A stretch of 52,628 nucleotides of DNA, taken from positions 1 to 52,628 of the IMG/VR virus record IMGVR_UViG_3300028840_002598, one strand, 5' to 3'. Position 1 is the stretch's first letter. Each line of letters begins with the position of its first letter. The notes beneath the pieces are model-generated. The model ran no database searches. It saw only the letters and a list, made by a program, of their open reading frames with translations, and had not been told where the DNA came from. Shown here in pieces: positions 24,202 through 31,649 of the stretch. The position numbers and the translations under genes are program-made. The DNA is from a virus.

Positions 24202-24448
24202 TCACGTCAACGTGGGATGCCTGGAGAACGCTCCGGCCAAGCCCACGATCCCGGAGGAGCTGGGCACCGATGATCACACCACCGATCCCGCGTGCCCGGA
24301 AAAGTGGGAGCTGTGCGCGGACTGGGAGGCGGCCGGCAAGATCGATCGCTATGTCCGCGAGGCCCAGCGCTATATCCGCCAGGTGGAGATCCTGTGCGGC
24401 AAACCCAAGGAGGGAGGACCCGATGACAAGTCGACGGATTCTGATTAG
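24116..24448 (+). CDS. o-spanin (Rz1-like) lipoprotein, overlapping Rz
   Basis: A 110-residue product from GTG 24116, in the +2 frame relative to Rz, sharing 86 bases with it. The N-terminus MSWRIASVVVAGAIGLNGC has a hydrophobic signal and the lipobox LNGC (lipidated Cys at residue 19). The mature part has extra cysteines (DPACPEKWELC, VEILC) and a polar middle. Partial overlap is a known architecture between embedded and separate spanins. It indicates an outer membrane in the host. Confidence 0.75.
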   Translation: MSWRIASVVVAGAIGLNGCCPKRQTVRVDHVNVGCLENAPAKPTIPEELGTDDHTTDPACPEKWELCADWEAAGKIDRYVREAQRYIRQVEILCGKPKEGGPDDKSTDSD

Positions 24449-24959
24449 TGCCATGATCGTGGGCGTCATGCTCGCCATGTTCGCCGTGGGAGCCTCAGCC
24501 GGCCAGGACGCCGGCGTGAGCGGTGGGCCTGTGCCGGACTGGGTGGCCGATACCGCCGAACCTGTGGCGGACGTGGCCGCCGTGGACGCCCCCGCGGTGG
24601 CGCCGGACGTGGAGGCCGATCCAGTCGGATCCGTGGAGCGCCTCCTGGCGCACGTTCGCGCCGGCGAATGGCGCATGGTTGCGGCGTTCCTGATCGCGTT
24701 CCTCATGTATGGATTCTCACGGTTCAAGATCCGCGATCGGGTCAAGTGGTTCCGTGGCGATCGAGGAGGCGCCGTCCTGGTCATGCTCCTGGCGCTGGGG
24801 GCCGCCCTCAGCGCCTCCCTGGCCTCACAGGCGCCGCTGGACTGGCGGTTGTTCCTCGGGGCCGTGGGCGTTTGCTGGACCGCGGTCGGAGGGTTCACGT
24901 GGGCCAAGCGCCTGATCTGGCCCAAGGACGGCGCGCCCGCTGAGGAGCCCACGCCATGA
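24423..24959 (+). CDS. Holin-like membrane protein
   Basis: A 178-residue protein with an N-terminal hydrophobic helix (ILISAMIVGVMLAMFAVGASA, residues 6-26) that looks like a signal sequence, an acidic Ala/Val/Pro region, then three membrane spans (about 85-98, 114-135, 140-160). It sits between the spanins and the endolysin. A holin or pinholin is the natural reading, but 178 residues is longer than most holins. Confidence 0.6.
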   Translation: MTSRRILISAMIVGVMLAMFAVGASAGQDAGVSGGPVPDWVADTAEPVADVAAVDAPAVAPDVEADPVGSVERLLAHVRAGEWRMVAAFLIAFLMYGFSRFKIRDRVKWFRGDRGGAVLVMLLALGAALSASLASQAPLDWRLFLGAVGVCWTAVGGFTWAKRLIWPKDGAPAEEPTP

Positions 24960-25618
24960 GCGCGGCCGGATACAACGATCGCCGAATCGACGCCGGCCAG
25001 ATCGAAGCCCACCACCTCGCCACGCTGTGGGACTGGTACACGAAACAGCCCGGCAACCGCGAGGAGGCCGCGCGCCAGTTCCAGGCCGCGGCCGGACTGG
25101 ACGTCGACGGCATGATCGGACCGATGACGATCGGCGCGCTGGACGCGCCGGAGTTACCAGGCCCGCCGGAAAATGAGCTGGGCCTGGCCGGTCCGTTCTA
25201 CTTGCCGATCCGCGGCGGTTGCTGGTGGTCTGGTAACGCTTTCGACCCGCGCCCGCGCTCCCAGGGTGGACACCACGGACGGGACGGGTTCAGCGGCCCG
25301 AAAACCGATCTTGGTTGGCCGGACACCACGGACGCCATGGTGATCTCATTCGCCGCCGGCGAGGTGATCGCCGTCAAATGGCACGCGAACGGCCTGTGGA
25401 TCAAGATCGATCACGGCCACGGCCTGATCACGAAAAGCGGCCACCTGAACGGAACCGGGCACGTGAAACCCGGCCAGGTGATCGCCGCCGGCGTGGACCT
25501 GGCGCCGGTGTGGGGCGGCCTCACCTTGCCCCATATCCATTTTGAAACGTGGATCAACGGCAAACCCGTGGACTCCGGCAAGCTCCTGGAACGCCTCGGG
25601 GCCGTCCCCCTCAGCTAG
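24956..25618 (+). CDS. Endolysin: peptidoglycan-binding domain + M23-like metallopeptidase
   Basis: A 220-residue protein coupled by ATGA. Residues 27-62 (YTKQPGNREEAARQFQAAAGLDVDGMIGPMTIGAL) are a PG-binding_1 type domain. From residue 100 the sequence matches an M23/LytM fold: GGHHGRDGF, then HGHGLITKSGHLNG, then LPHIHFE (HIH at 193-195), which supply the zinc ligands. It would cut peptide cross-links in peptidoglycan. No signal peptide is present, so it depends on the holin. Confidence 0.8.
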   Translation: MSAAGYNDRRIDAGQIEAHHLATLWDWYTKQPGNREEAARQFQAAAGLDVDGMIGPMTIGALDAPELPGPPENELGLAGPFYLPIRGGCWWSGNAFDPRPRSQGGHHGRDGFSGPKTDLGWPDTTDAMVISFAAGEVIAVKWHANGLWIKIDHGHGLITKSGHLNGTGHVKPGQVIAAGVDLAPVWGGLTLPHIHFETWINGKPVDSGKLLERLGAVPLS

Positions 25619-25766
25619 CTGATTCCTTTTATAGCAGGACTGGAAACCGTCACGGCCGCGTGGTAGCGTCCCACCTCCAACCTACGTGGGTGCCTCGCGG
25701 ACGTCGACGGTTGGACTCCTCCTCCCTCCGGCGTTCGCGTGTCCCCACCAGACACAGGAGGAACGG
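25611..25766 (+). promoter_or_regulatory. Gap between lysis and recombination blocks
   Basis: TCAGCTAGCTGA (25611-25622) is a perfect 12-bp palindrome overlapping the lysin stop, followed by TTCCTTTTATAG, together a weak terminator-like signal. CGTGGTAGC at 25659-25667 recurs in several other gaps. CCAACC (25678-25683) and GGTTGG (25709-25714) form the base of a larger imperfect stem. The gap ends with GACACAGGAG (25751-25760). A promoter is likely, but I see no confident -35/-10 pair. Confidence 0.4.
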
Positions 25767-26885
25767 ATGGCATTGACTGAGGAGCAACTGGCGCTCCGGC
25801 GAACCAAGATCACCGCCACGGACGCCGCCAAGGTGTGCGGCGTGTCCAACTACGGCGGACCGCTGGACGTGCAACTGGAGAAGCAAGGCCGCGGCGTTGT
25901 GATCGATGAAAACGATCGTATGCGCTGGGGCAACATTCTGGAGGGACCGATCCGCGAGGACTTCGCCCAGCGCATGGACGTGGCGATCGCCGTGCCCGGA
26001 ACACTGATCCACCCGGAGCATGACTGGGCGGCCGCCACGCCGGACGGGATCGTGTACCCGGGCGGCACGCCATTGGCGCACGGGACGGCGTTTTCCTACG
26101 GGCCGGAGAACGTCAACCCGATCGGTGGGCACGAAATCAAAACTCACACCAGTTGGCTGGCCCACCTCTATGGCGAGCCCGGCTCCGATGAGGTTCCGCC
26201 CGCGGAGCTGGTGCAATGCGCCTGGAACCGCTGGATCGCCGCGGCCGTGTTCGAGGGAGGGGACTTCTCCACGTGGCACCTTACGGCGTTCCTGGACAAC
26301 CTCCCCTCCGACTACCAGATCCACCACAACGCGGAGCTGGAGGAAATGATGATCGGCGTTTGCCGCGCGTTCTGGGAGGAACACGTGATCGGTGGCGTGC
26401 CGGTTCCGCCGGACGGTTCCAAGTCCTACACCGAACACCTGGCGAAGCGCTGGCCGAAGCATGGCCAGGATTACGTGGAGGCGGACGCGGAAACGCTCGA
26501 AACGGTCCGGGCGCTGTACCAGAAGCGCCTGGAGATCGCCGCGCACGAACGCGAGGAAACCGAGCTGGTCCAGCGGATCAAGGTCGCGATCGGTGACGCG
26601 GCCGGGCTCGAGTTTCTGTCCCTCACGGAGAAGCAACCGGAGCCCAAGGGCAAGCGCAAACGAAAGCCGTTGCTACAGCGGATCACGTGGAAAAAGTCCA
26701 AGGACACCACCAGCACGAAATGGGCGGACGTGATAAAGGCGTTCCGCCCCCAGCTCGCCGCGTTTGCCGATCAGTTCGAGGACGCGCGCGAGCTACTGGA
26801 GGCGCTGGACGCGGCGATCACGTCGCACACCTCCCCGAAGCCCGGATCGCGACGGTTCAACGTCCCCAAAAAGTGGAACAGCTAG
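25767..26885 (+). CDS. YqaJ-type (lambda exonuclease-like) recombination nuclease
   Basis: A 372-residue protein. ATG 25767 chosen because GACACAGGAG ends six bases upstream. The start ITATDAAKVCGVSNYGGPLDVQLEKQG and MRWGNILEGPIREDF is the YqaJ signature. Catalytic residues of the PD-(D/E)xK fold are visible: ATPDGIV (Asp 93), HEIKTH (Glu 123, Lys 125), then LVQCAWNRW. A lysine-rich region (KGKRKRKPLL) lies near residue 300. It would resect double-strand ends and load the next gene's product. Same operon, 15 bases apart. Confidence 0.85.
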   Translation: MALTEEQLALRRTKITATDAAKVCGVSNYGGPLDVQLEKQGRGVVIDENDRMRWGNILEGPIREDFAQRMDVAIAVPGTLIHPEHDWAAATPDGIVYPGGTPLAHGTAFSYGPENVNPIGGHEIKTHTSWLAHLYGEPGSDEVPPAELVQCAWNRWIAAAVFEGGDFSTWHLTAFLDNLPSDYQIHHNAELEEMMIGVCRAFWEEHVIGGVPVPPDGSKSYTEHLAKRWPKHGQDYVEADAETLETVRALYQKRLEIAAHEREETELVQRIKVAIGDAAGLEFLSLTEKQPEPKGKRKRKPLLQRITWKKSKDTTSTKWADVIKAFRPQLAAFADQFEDARELLEALDAAITSHTSPKPGSRRFNVPKKWNS

Positions 26886-26900
26886 ACACAGGAGCAAACG

Positions 26901-28376
26901 ATGACACAGCAAGGAAACGGAAACACCGGACTGGCAATCCGCCAGGAGGGATTCGGCGGAATGTCCACCCAGGGCGTGGGCGAAACCTCAGCGCTCGCGA
27001 TCGCCGCACAGGCCAAGGCCGCGGTGGAGGCACGCTGGATCGTGGCAATGCGCCAGCGCCGGGACGTGGATCAAGTCCGCGGCGAGATCCTCCGGGAATG
27101 CAAACGCCCCGCGTTCGCGGAGGTGGCGCGATACCTGAAACCGATCGGGGATGGCGTCACCGGTCCCTCGATCCGGTTCGTGGAGGCGGCCCTCCAGGCT
27201 TACGGGAATTGCGACACGGAGGCGATCACGATCTACGATGACGCGGACAAGCGAATCGTGGAGGTGCGCGTGACCGATTTCGAGCGCAACGTGACGCACC
27301 GGAAACAGATCACGGTCACCAAGGTGGTGGAGCGCAAGTTCCTCCGCAAAGGGCAAACCGCGATCGGTACCAGGACGAATTCCTACGGTGACACGATCTA
27401 CATGGTGGCCGCGAGCGATGACGATCTCCTGAACAAGGAGGGCGCGCTGGTGTCCAAGGCCGTGAGGACTTGTGGGCTCCGGCTCCTCCCCGGGTGGCTT
27501 GTGGAGGAGTGCATGGCCGCGGTGGTCAAAACCCAGAACACCCAGGCCGCACGCGATCCGGACGCGGAGCGCAAGCGCGTGGCGGACGCTTTCATGGAGG
27601 TGAACGTCCAGCCGGCCGATCTGTCCAAGTACCTGGGGCACGATCTTGGCAAGGTGTCGCCGGCCGAATTGACGGAGCTTCGCCAGGTGTTCGCCACGAT
27701 CCGCGACGGTCAGGCGAGCTGGCCGGACATCCTGGCGCATCGCCTCGAACAGCGCGGCGAGGAGGCACCGGCGGCGCCCAAGGAGGACAGCAAGCCAGCT
27801 CCGGCGCCACAGCGCGGCACCCAGGCCGCCATGGCCGCCATGGGCAAGGCCGCGGCCGCCAAGGCCACACCGGCCGCACAGGCGCCCCAGGAGCCCGCAC
27901 AGGAGGAGGAACCGCCCCCGCCCGCTGAGGAGCCTCCACCAGTTCGCAAGCGCAAGCCGAAGCCCCAGGCCGCGCCCAAGGGCGGCAAGGCCAAGCCGGC
28001 CGCCAGGAAGCGCAAGGCCAAGCCGGCCGCGCCACCTCCCCCTCCCCAGCCGGAGCCGGAGATCCCCGAGGACGAAAAGCGAATGGCCTCGATCGAGGCG
28101 GCCGCCGCGGAGCCGGAGCCCGAACCCCAGGGCGAATTCGATCCGGACACGGACAACGCGATCGACGCGGAGTACACCGAGGACGGCGAGGCATACGACG
28201 CGGACACCGGCGAGGTGCTGGAGGACGGCGAGGAGTGGGAGGAGGAGCCCGAGGGCCAGGAGGAGGCCGCCCCCGAGGAGCCCGAGGAGGAGGACGAATT
28301 CCAGGAGCCCGACTGGATGCGCGGCCCCACGCCTCCCCGAGGCGGCGGAACGCCTCCCCAGGGCGAGGGTTTCTAG
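26901..28376 (+). CDS. Probable single-strand annealing recombination protein with long low-complexity tail
   Basis: A 491-residue protein with GACACAGGAG six bases upstream. Residues 30-240 hold the globular core, with RPAFAEVARYLKPIGDGVTGPSIRFVEAALQAYGN, RIVEVRVTDFERNVTHRKQITV, and SKAVRTCGLRLLPGWLVEE. This block recurs in phages next to YqaJ exonucleases, so I infer an annealing protein though it is not a plain RecT. From about residue 290 the tail is Lys/Arg/Ala/Pro rich (PPVRKRKPKPQAAPKGGK), then very acidic (EWEEEPEGQEEAAPEEPEEEDE), ending PPRGGGTPPQGEGF. An acidic C-terminal tail is common on SSB-type proteins and may attract partners. Confidence 0.6.
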   Translation: MTQQGNGNTGLAIRQEGFGGMSTQGVGETSALAIAAQAKAAVEARWIVAMRQRRDVDQVRGEILRECKRPAFAEVARYLKPIGDGVTGPSIRFVEAALQAYGNCDTEAITIYDDADKRIVEVRVTDFERNVTHRKQITVTKVVERKFLRKGQTAIGTRTNSYGDTIYMVAASDDDLLNKEGALVSKAVRTCGLRLLPGWLVEECMAAVVKTQNTQAARDPDAERKRVADAFMEVNVQPADLSKYLGHDLGKVSPAELTELRQVFATIRDGQASWPDILAHRLEQRGEEAPAAPKEDSKPAPAPQRGTQAAMAAMGKAAAAKATPAAQAPQEPAQEEEPPPPAEEPPPVRKRKPKPQAAPKGGKAKPAARKRKAKPAAPPPPPQPEPEIPEDEKRMASIEAAAAEPEPEPQGEFDPDTDNAIDAEYTEDGEAYDADTGEVLEDGEEWEEEPEGQEEAAPEEPEEEDEFQEPDWMRGPTPPRGGGTPPQGEGF

Positions 28377-28393
28377 GGTAGGATAAGGCCCAC

Positions 28394-28410
28394 ACCGGAC
28401 GCCATCCGGT
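28394..28410. other. Short hairpin before the terminator
   Basis: ACCGGA (28394-28399) and TCCGGT (28405-28410) form a six-base stem with a five-base loop. It lies 17 bases after the upstream stop and ahead of the main terminator. No T tract. Confidence 0.4.
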
Positions 28411-28422
28411 CCAGACCCGCCC

Positions 28423-28459
28423 GGCCCCCGCTAGATTCACCCTGGCGGGGGCCATTTTT
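28423..28459 (+). terminator. Rho-independent terminator after the recombination genes
   Basis: GGCCCCCGC (28423-28431) pairs with GCGGGGGCC (28445-28453), a perfect nine-base stem with a 13-base loop, followed by ATTTTT. It closes the recombination operon. Confidence 0.88.
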
Positions 28460-28473
28460 ATGGGCGGTTTTAC

Positions 28474-28503
28474 TTGCCTCCGCTTTTACTGTGGTCCTAC
28501 AAT
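28474..28503 (+). promoter_or_regulatory. Sigma-70-type promoter for the modification block
   Basis: TTGCCT (28474-28479) and TACAAT (28498-28503) are separated by 18 bases and lie in an unusually AT-rich stretch directly after a terminator. The first gene starts 43 bases beyond the -10. TACAAT matches TATAAT at five of six positions, TTGCCT matches TTGACA at four. Confidence 0.6.
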
Positions 28504-28545
28504 AATAGTCCGGGCCAAGTTTATTCAGCGACACAGGAGGCAACG

Positions 28546-28812
28546 ATGACACAGAAAAGAACCAGCGATGCAACCCGCGAGGACGTGATCCAGGCGATCG
28601 GCAAGTGCGATGGCATGGGAGTGGAGGCGTTCCTCACCGCGCACGGTTACCGCGCATCCCTCAAGTATCAGCTCCGCTACGGCGGCAAGCTGTATCCGTC
28701 CAAGGCGATCTTGGGCGTGGCGTGCGGCCTCACCGCGCGCCAGTTCTCCGGCGGCGCCGCGCACACGGTCCGCGTTCTCCACGGCCTCGGTTTCGAGGTG
28801 GTGTCACGATGA
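28546..28812 (+). CDS. Small standalone domain resembling the N-terminal head of ScoMcrA-type endonucleases
   Basis: An 88-residue protein with GACACAGGAG six bases upstream. The pattern TREDVIQAIGKCDGMGVEAFLTAHGY, YQLRYGGKLYPSKAILGVACGL and FSGGAAHTVRVLHGLGFEV matches the small domain found at the N-terminus of some modification-dependent HNH endonucleases (ScoMcrA head). Here it is alone, with no nuclease. It overlaps the next gene (ATGA). It may bind DNA or modulate the modifying enzymes, an inference from position. Recognised by memory of the family pattern, not by alignment. Confidence 0.55.
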   Translation: MTQKRTSDATREDVIQAIGKCDGMGVEAFLTAHGYRASLKYQLRYGGKLYPSKAILGVACGLTARQFSGGAAHTVRVLHGLGFEVVSR

Positions 28813-30113
28813 CCGCGCACGGTTTCGACGCCACCGAACTGGTGGAGCTTCTGTCCGGCGTGGACTTCCCGATCCCGGCGCCGGCGGACATCGATCTACC
28901 ACTCGATCCGATCGCCTACTTCGCCAGCGGTTGCCAGCGCGGCGAGGTTGCCGGGTTCGCGGCGATCGGCCATGACGTGGGCGTGGCCGCCGGTTCCGTC
29001 AACGCGGACGTGGAGGGCGAACTGTGCGCGCTCGCCGGAACCGATGTCCAGGCGTTCATTGACTCCGGCGCGTTCGCGGAATTCCGAGCCCAGCTCAAGG
29101 GCAAGTCCGCCCCCGTCAAGTGGGACAAGGTGATCGCGCTTTACAAGCGCGTGGGCGCCGTCCTCGGTGACCAGCTCCACGTGGTGGCGCCGGACGCCAT
29201 CGGGGACCAGGGCGAAACGCTGGCGCGCCTCGAACGCTACGCGGAGGACATGCGCGAACTGGACGCCATGGGCGTGCGCGTCCTCATGCCCGTGCAACGC
29301 GGAACGTTCACCCAGGAGAGTTTCTATCGGCGCTGTGTTGAGGTGCTGGGGTTCGAGCCTATCCCCGCGCTTCCGTGCCGCGCCAGCGCCACCTCCGTGG
29401 AGGAGGCGGAACAGTTTGTGGCCGCCGTCCAGCCTACCGTGATCCACCTCCTCGGCCTTGGGCCGCGTGGGCACAAGGCCAAGCGCTACTTGGCCCGTAT
29501 CGCGGAGGCGTGCGCGTTCACCATGGTGCAAATGGATTCGTGCATCATTGCCGCGCACGCTGGGAAAACGAAAGGGCCGGGCGGCGGCCCCCGTCGCCTC
29601 ACCGCGGCCGCGGGGATCGTCAACGGCATGGCCGAACGCGGCGAACTGTCCTCGGACGTTCAGACCCGCAAGGCGGCCGGCGTGATCCTGGCGCTCCGGG
29701 ACATGGACACCGGCAAGCGCCGCGAACTGATCGAGGAGGCCAAGCGCGCGATCGCCGCGGACGCCAAGATCGTGGACCCGGTGGAGATGCCGGCCGGCGT
29801 CCTCCTGTGGCCGGAGGGACCGGCGTCCGTTGCCCACCAGCACGCTTTCCTTTGCCACCCGGACGGCGAGGAATGCCCGGACGGTTGCGACTGCGCACCG
29901 GACCCGCTCCGGGTGGAGGCGCTCCGCGCGGCCCCGGACCTGTTCGAGAGTTGCGAGAAGTGCGGCGCCGTCCTCCTCCCCGGCCGCGAGGTGTGGCTGG
30001 AACTGGACTCCACCACCGGCAAATGGTGGCCGGAGGGCGCCGTCCCCGATGAGCGCTCCCAGGGCTGTTTCGCGTTCGGCGCGGACTGCGCCCGCAAGGC
30101 GGTGAAGCGATGA
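28809..30113 (+). CDS. DpdA/TGT-like DNA deazapurine transglycosylase (putative)
   Basis: A 434-residue protein coupled by ATGA. Motifs of the tRNA-guanine transglycosylase superfamily as used by phage DpdA enzymes are visible: FIDSGAF (Asp 85; TGT has DSGGF), PDAIGDQ (128-134), MPVQRG (160-165), HLLGLG (213-218), and QMDSC (Asp 243, the nucleophile position like MFDC in TGT). Such enzymes exchange guanine in DNA for a 7-deazaguanine such as preQ0. After residue 345 comes a cysteine-rich tail (CHPDGEECPDGCDC, CEKCG, CFAFGADC) likely binding zinc. No preQ0 synthesis genes are in the genome. The next gene is a C5 methyltransferase, overlapping by four bases. Confidence 0.7.
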   Translation: MTAHGFDATELVELLSGVDFPIPAPADIDLPLDPIAYFASGCQRGEVAGFAAIGHDVGVAAGSVNADVEGELCALAGTDVQAFIDSGAFAEFRAQLKGKSAPVKWDKVIALYKRVGAVLGDQLHVVAPDAIGDQGETLARLERYAEDMRELDAMGVRVLMPVQRGTFTQESFYRRCVEVLGFEPIPALPCRASATSVEEAEQFVAAVQPTVIHLLGLGPRGHKAKRYLARIAEACAFTMVQMDSCIIAAHAGKTKGPGGGPRRLTAAAGIVNGMAERGELSSDVQTRKAAGVILALRDMDTGKRRELIEEAKRAIAADAKIVDPVEMPAGVLLWPEGPASVAHQHAFLCHPDGEECPDGCDCAPDPLRVEALRAAPDLFESCEKCGAVLLPGREVWLELDSTTGKWWPEGAVPDERSQGCFAFGADCARKAVKR

Positions 30114-31021
30114 TCCGCGCGGTCGACCTGTTCGCCGGCTGGGGCGGTTTCACGCAAGGCGCGCAGGACGCCGGCGTCGACGTGGTGTGGGCGGCGAATC
30201 ATTGGCCGCTTGCGGTTCACGTCCACAGCACGAACCACCCGGGCGCCGTCCACGAATGCCAGGATCTCCAGCAAGCGGACTGGACAGCGCTCCCCGCGTT
30301 CGATCTCCTCCTCGCCTCGCCGGCGTGCCAGGGCCACAGCACGGCCTCCCAGCCGAAGCGCCGGCGCTACCATGACGCCCTCCGCGCAACGGCGTGGGCG
30401 GTGGTTGACTGCGCGGACGCCACGGAGCCCTCCGCTATCATCGTGGAGAACGTGCCCAGCTTTCGCAACTGGCGGTTGTTCCCGCTGTGGTGCGAGGCCC
30501 TCCAGCTCCTCGGCTATCACGTCCAGGACATGGAGTTGACGGCGAGCCACCACGGCGTCCCCCAGCGGCGCCGGCGCCTGTTCATTGTCGCCACGCGCCG
30601 CCAGTGTTCCCTCAAGCTCCCCAGCTCCTCCGTGGAGCCCGCGTTCGGTCCGTGCATCGACTGGGACGTGGACGGATGGCGGCCCGTCACGGCCGCCTCA
30701 ACGGGCGCACGCAAGCGCATCGCCAAGGGCCGCGCCAACCACGGCGCGCGATTCCTCACCCAGCACGTGAGCAACCACCCGGGCGTCCCCCTCGATCAGC
30801 CGATCCGGACCGTGACCACGAAAGATCAGTGGGCGGTGGTGGACGGCGATCGCTATCGCCCGCTCACCATGCGCGAGCTGGCGCGCGGAATGGGGTTCCC
30901 GGAGTCCTACGTGTGGCCGGGCGATCTCCGGCGCCGGGACGTTGTGCAAGGACTGGGGAACGCCGTATGTCCGCCCGTCGCCCGCGACCTGATCACCGCC
31001 GTGTCCTCCGAGGTGCATTGA
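30110..31021 (+). CDS. DNA (cytosine-5)-methyltransferase
   Basis: A 303-residue protein. Motif I is VDLFAGWGGFTQG (residues 4-16), the catalytic loop LLASPACQGHS has Cys 73, motif VI is VENVPSF (Glu 113), and motif VIII is GVPQRRRRLFIV. C-terminal residues include RPLTMRELARGMGFPE and QGLGNAVCPPVA, the last conserved motifs. The residue before the catalytic Cys is Ala where PCQ is usual. It is a full-length single-chain enzyme that would methylate cytosine in phage or host DNA to evade or alter restriction. Its target sequence cannot be read. Confidence 0.88.
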   Translation: MIRAVDLFAGWGGFTQGAQDAGVDVVWAANHWPLAVHVHSTNHPGAVHECQDLQQADWTALPAFDLLLASPACQGHSTASQPKRRRYHDALRATAWAVVDCADATEPSAIIVENVPSFRNWRLFPLWCEALQLLGYHVQDMELTASHHGVPQRRRRLFIVATRRQCSLKLPSSSVEPAFGPCIDWDVDGWRPVTAASTGARKRIAKGRANHGARFLTQHVSNHPGVPLDQPIRTVTTKDQWAVVDGDRYRPLTMRELARGMGFPESYVWPGDLRRRDVVQGLGNAVCPPVARDLITAVSSEVH

Positions 31022-31326
31022 TGCGCGCCAGGGATGCCGTGGGCCGCAAGATCGTGGCGCTCGAACAGCGCCGCACCATGACCACCGGCGGCCCGGTGTG
31101 GGAGCTGGAGGCGATCGTCCTGGACAACGGGACGCGCCTCTATGCGATGGCGCACGAACACCCGAGCGGTGACGGCTACCCGGTGGAGCTGTGCGTTTCC
31201 AAGGCGCCGCGTTGCAACGATTGCAGGCGCGGCGGCGCCTGGTTCATGATCGAATACCCGGGCGCACCCGTGACCGTGTGCCAGCGTTGCTACCACAAGC
31301 GCGCCGGCATGGAGCCGAACCGATGA
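31021..31326 (+). CDS. Small zinc-knuckle protein
   Basis: A 101-residue protein overlapping the methyltransferase stop (TGATG). Residues 66-93 carry CNDCRRGG and VCQRCYHKR, two CxxC pairs. N-terminal half is beta-rich (GGPVWELEAIVLDNGTRLYAM). It probably binds zinc and possibly nucleic acid. It is the last gene of the modification block by coupling. Confidence 0.65.
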   Translation: MRARDAVGRKIVALEQRRTMTTGGPVWELEAIVLDNGTRLYAMAHEHPSGDGYPVELCVSKAPRCNDCRRGGAWFMIEYPGAPVTVCQRCYHKRAGMEPNR

Positions 31327-31646
31327 CCCGGCGCGCACGGGCGCCGCGGATTTTCGTGGAGCGCGGCCAGGTGTACCGCGTTCTACGTGACGGCCAACCA
31401 CCGCGCCACGTCCAGGTGGCCAGCGTGTCCGAGGGCGCCACGTCCAAGGGCCAGCAACCGATCGCGCGCCTGTTCGAGGTGACGCGGAACGGAGCCCGCA
31501 AGGGCCGCAAGCGGATCGTGACGGCGCGCAACCTGGACGGCACGCCGCGCGAAACGAAAGCGAACCTGATCTCCCATTGGCTCACGTGGGACGTGGAGCG
31601 CCACACGTGGAACATGGGCGCACGCTTTGAACTGGTGGAGGACTGA
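31323..31646 (+). CDS. Small basic protein, unknown
   Basis: A 107-residue protein coupled by ATGA. It is basic, with VERGQVYRVLRDGQPPRHVQVASV and a C-terminal helix (LISHWLTWDVERHTWNMGARFELVED). SH3-like beta start is possible. No family recognised. Confidence 0.6.
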   Translation: MTRRARAPRIFVERGQVYRVLRDGQPPRHVQVASVSEGATSKGQQPIARLFEVTRNGARKGRKRIVTARNLDGTPRETKANLISHWLTWDVERHTWNMGARFELVED

Positions 31647-31649
31647 AAG

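Noticed and set aside
25621-25634. Confident rho-independent terminator after the endolysin
   Set aside because: The palindrome TCAGCTAGCTGA has a weak stem and the T-rich stretch is broken by CC and A. Listed only as terminator-like.
28809-30113. Ordinary tRNA-guanine transglycosylase for queuosine in tRNA
   Set aside because: Phage context beside a DNA methyltransferase, DSGAF instead of DSGGF and divergence from bacterial Tgt favour a DNA enzyme, though a tRNA role is not excluded.
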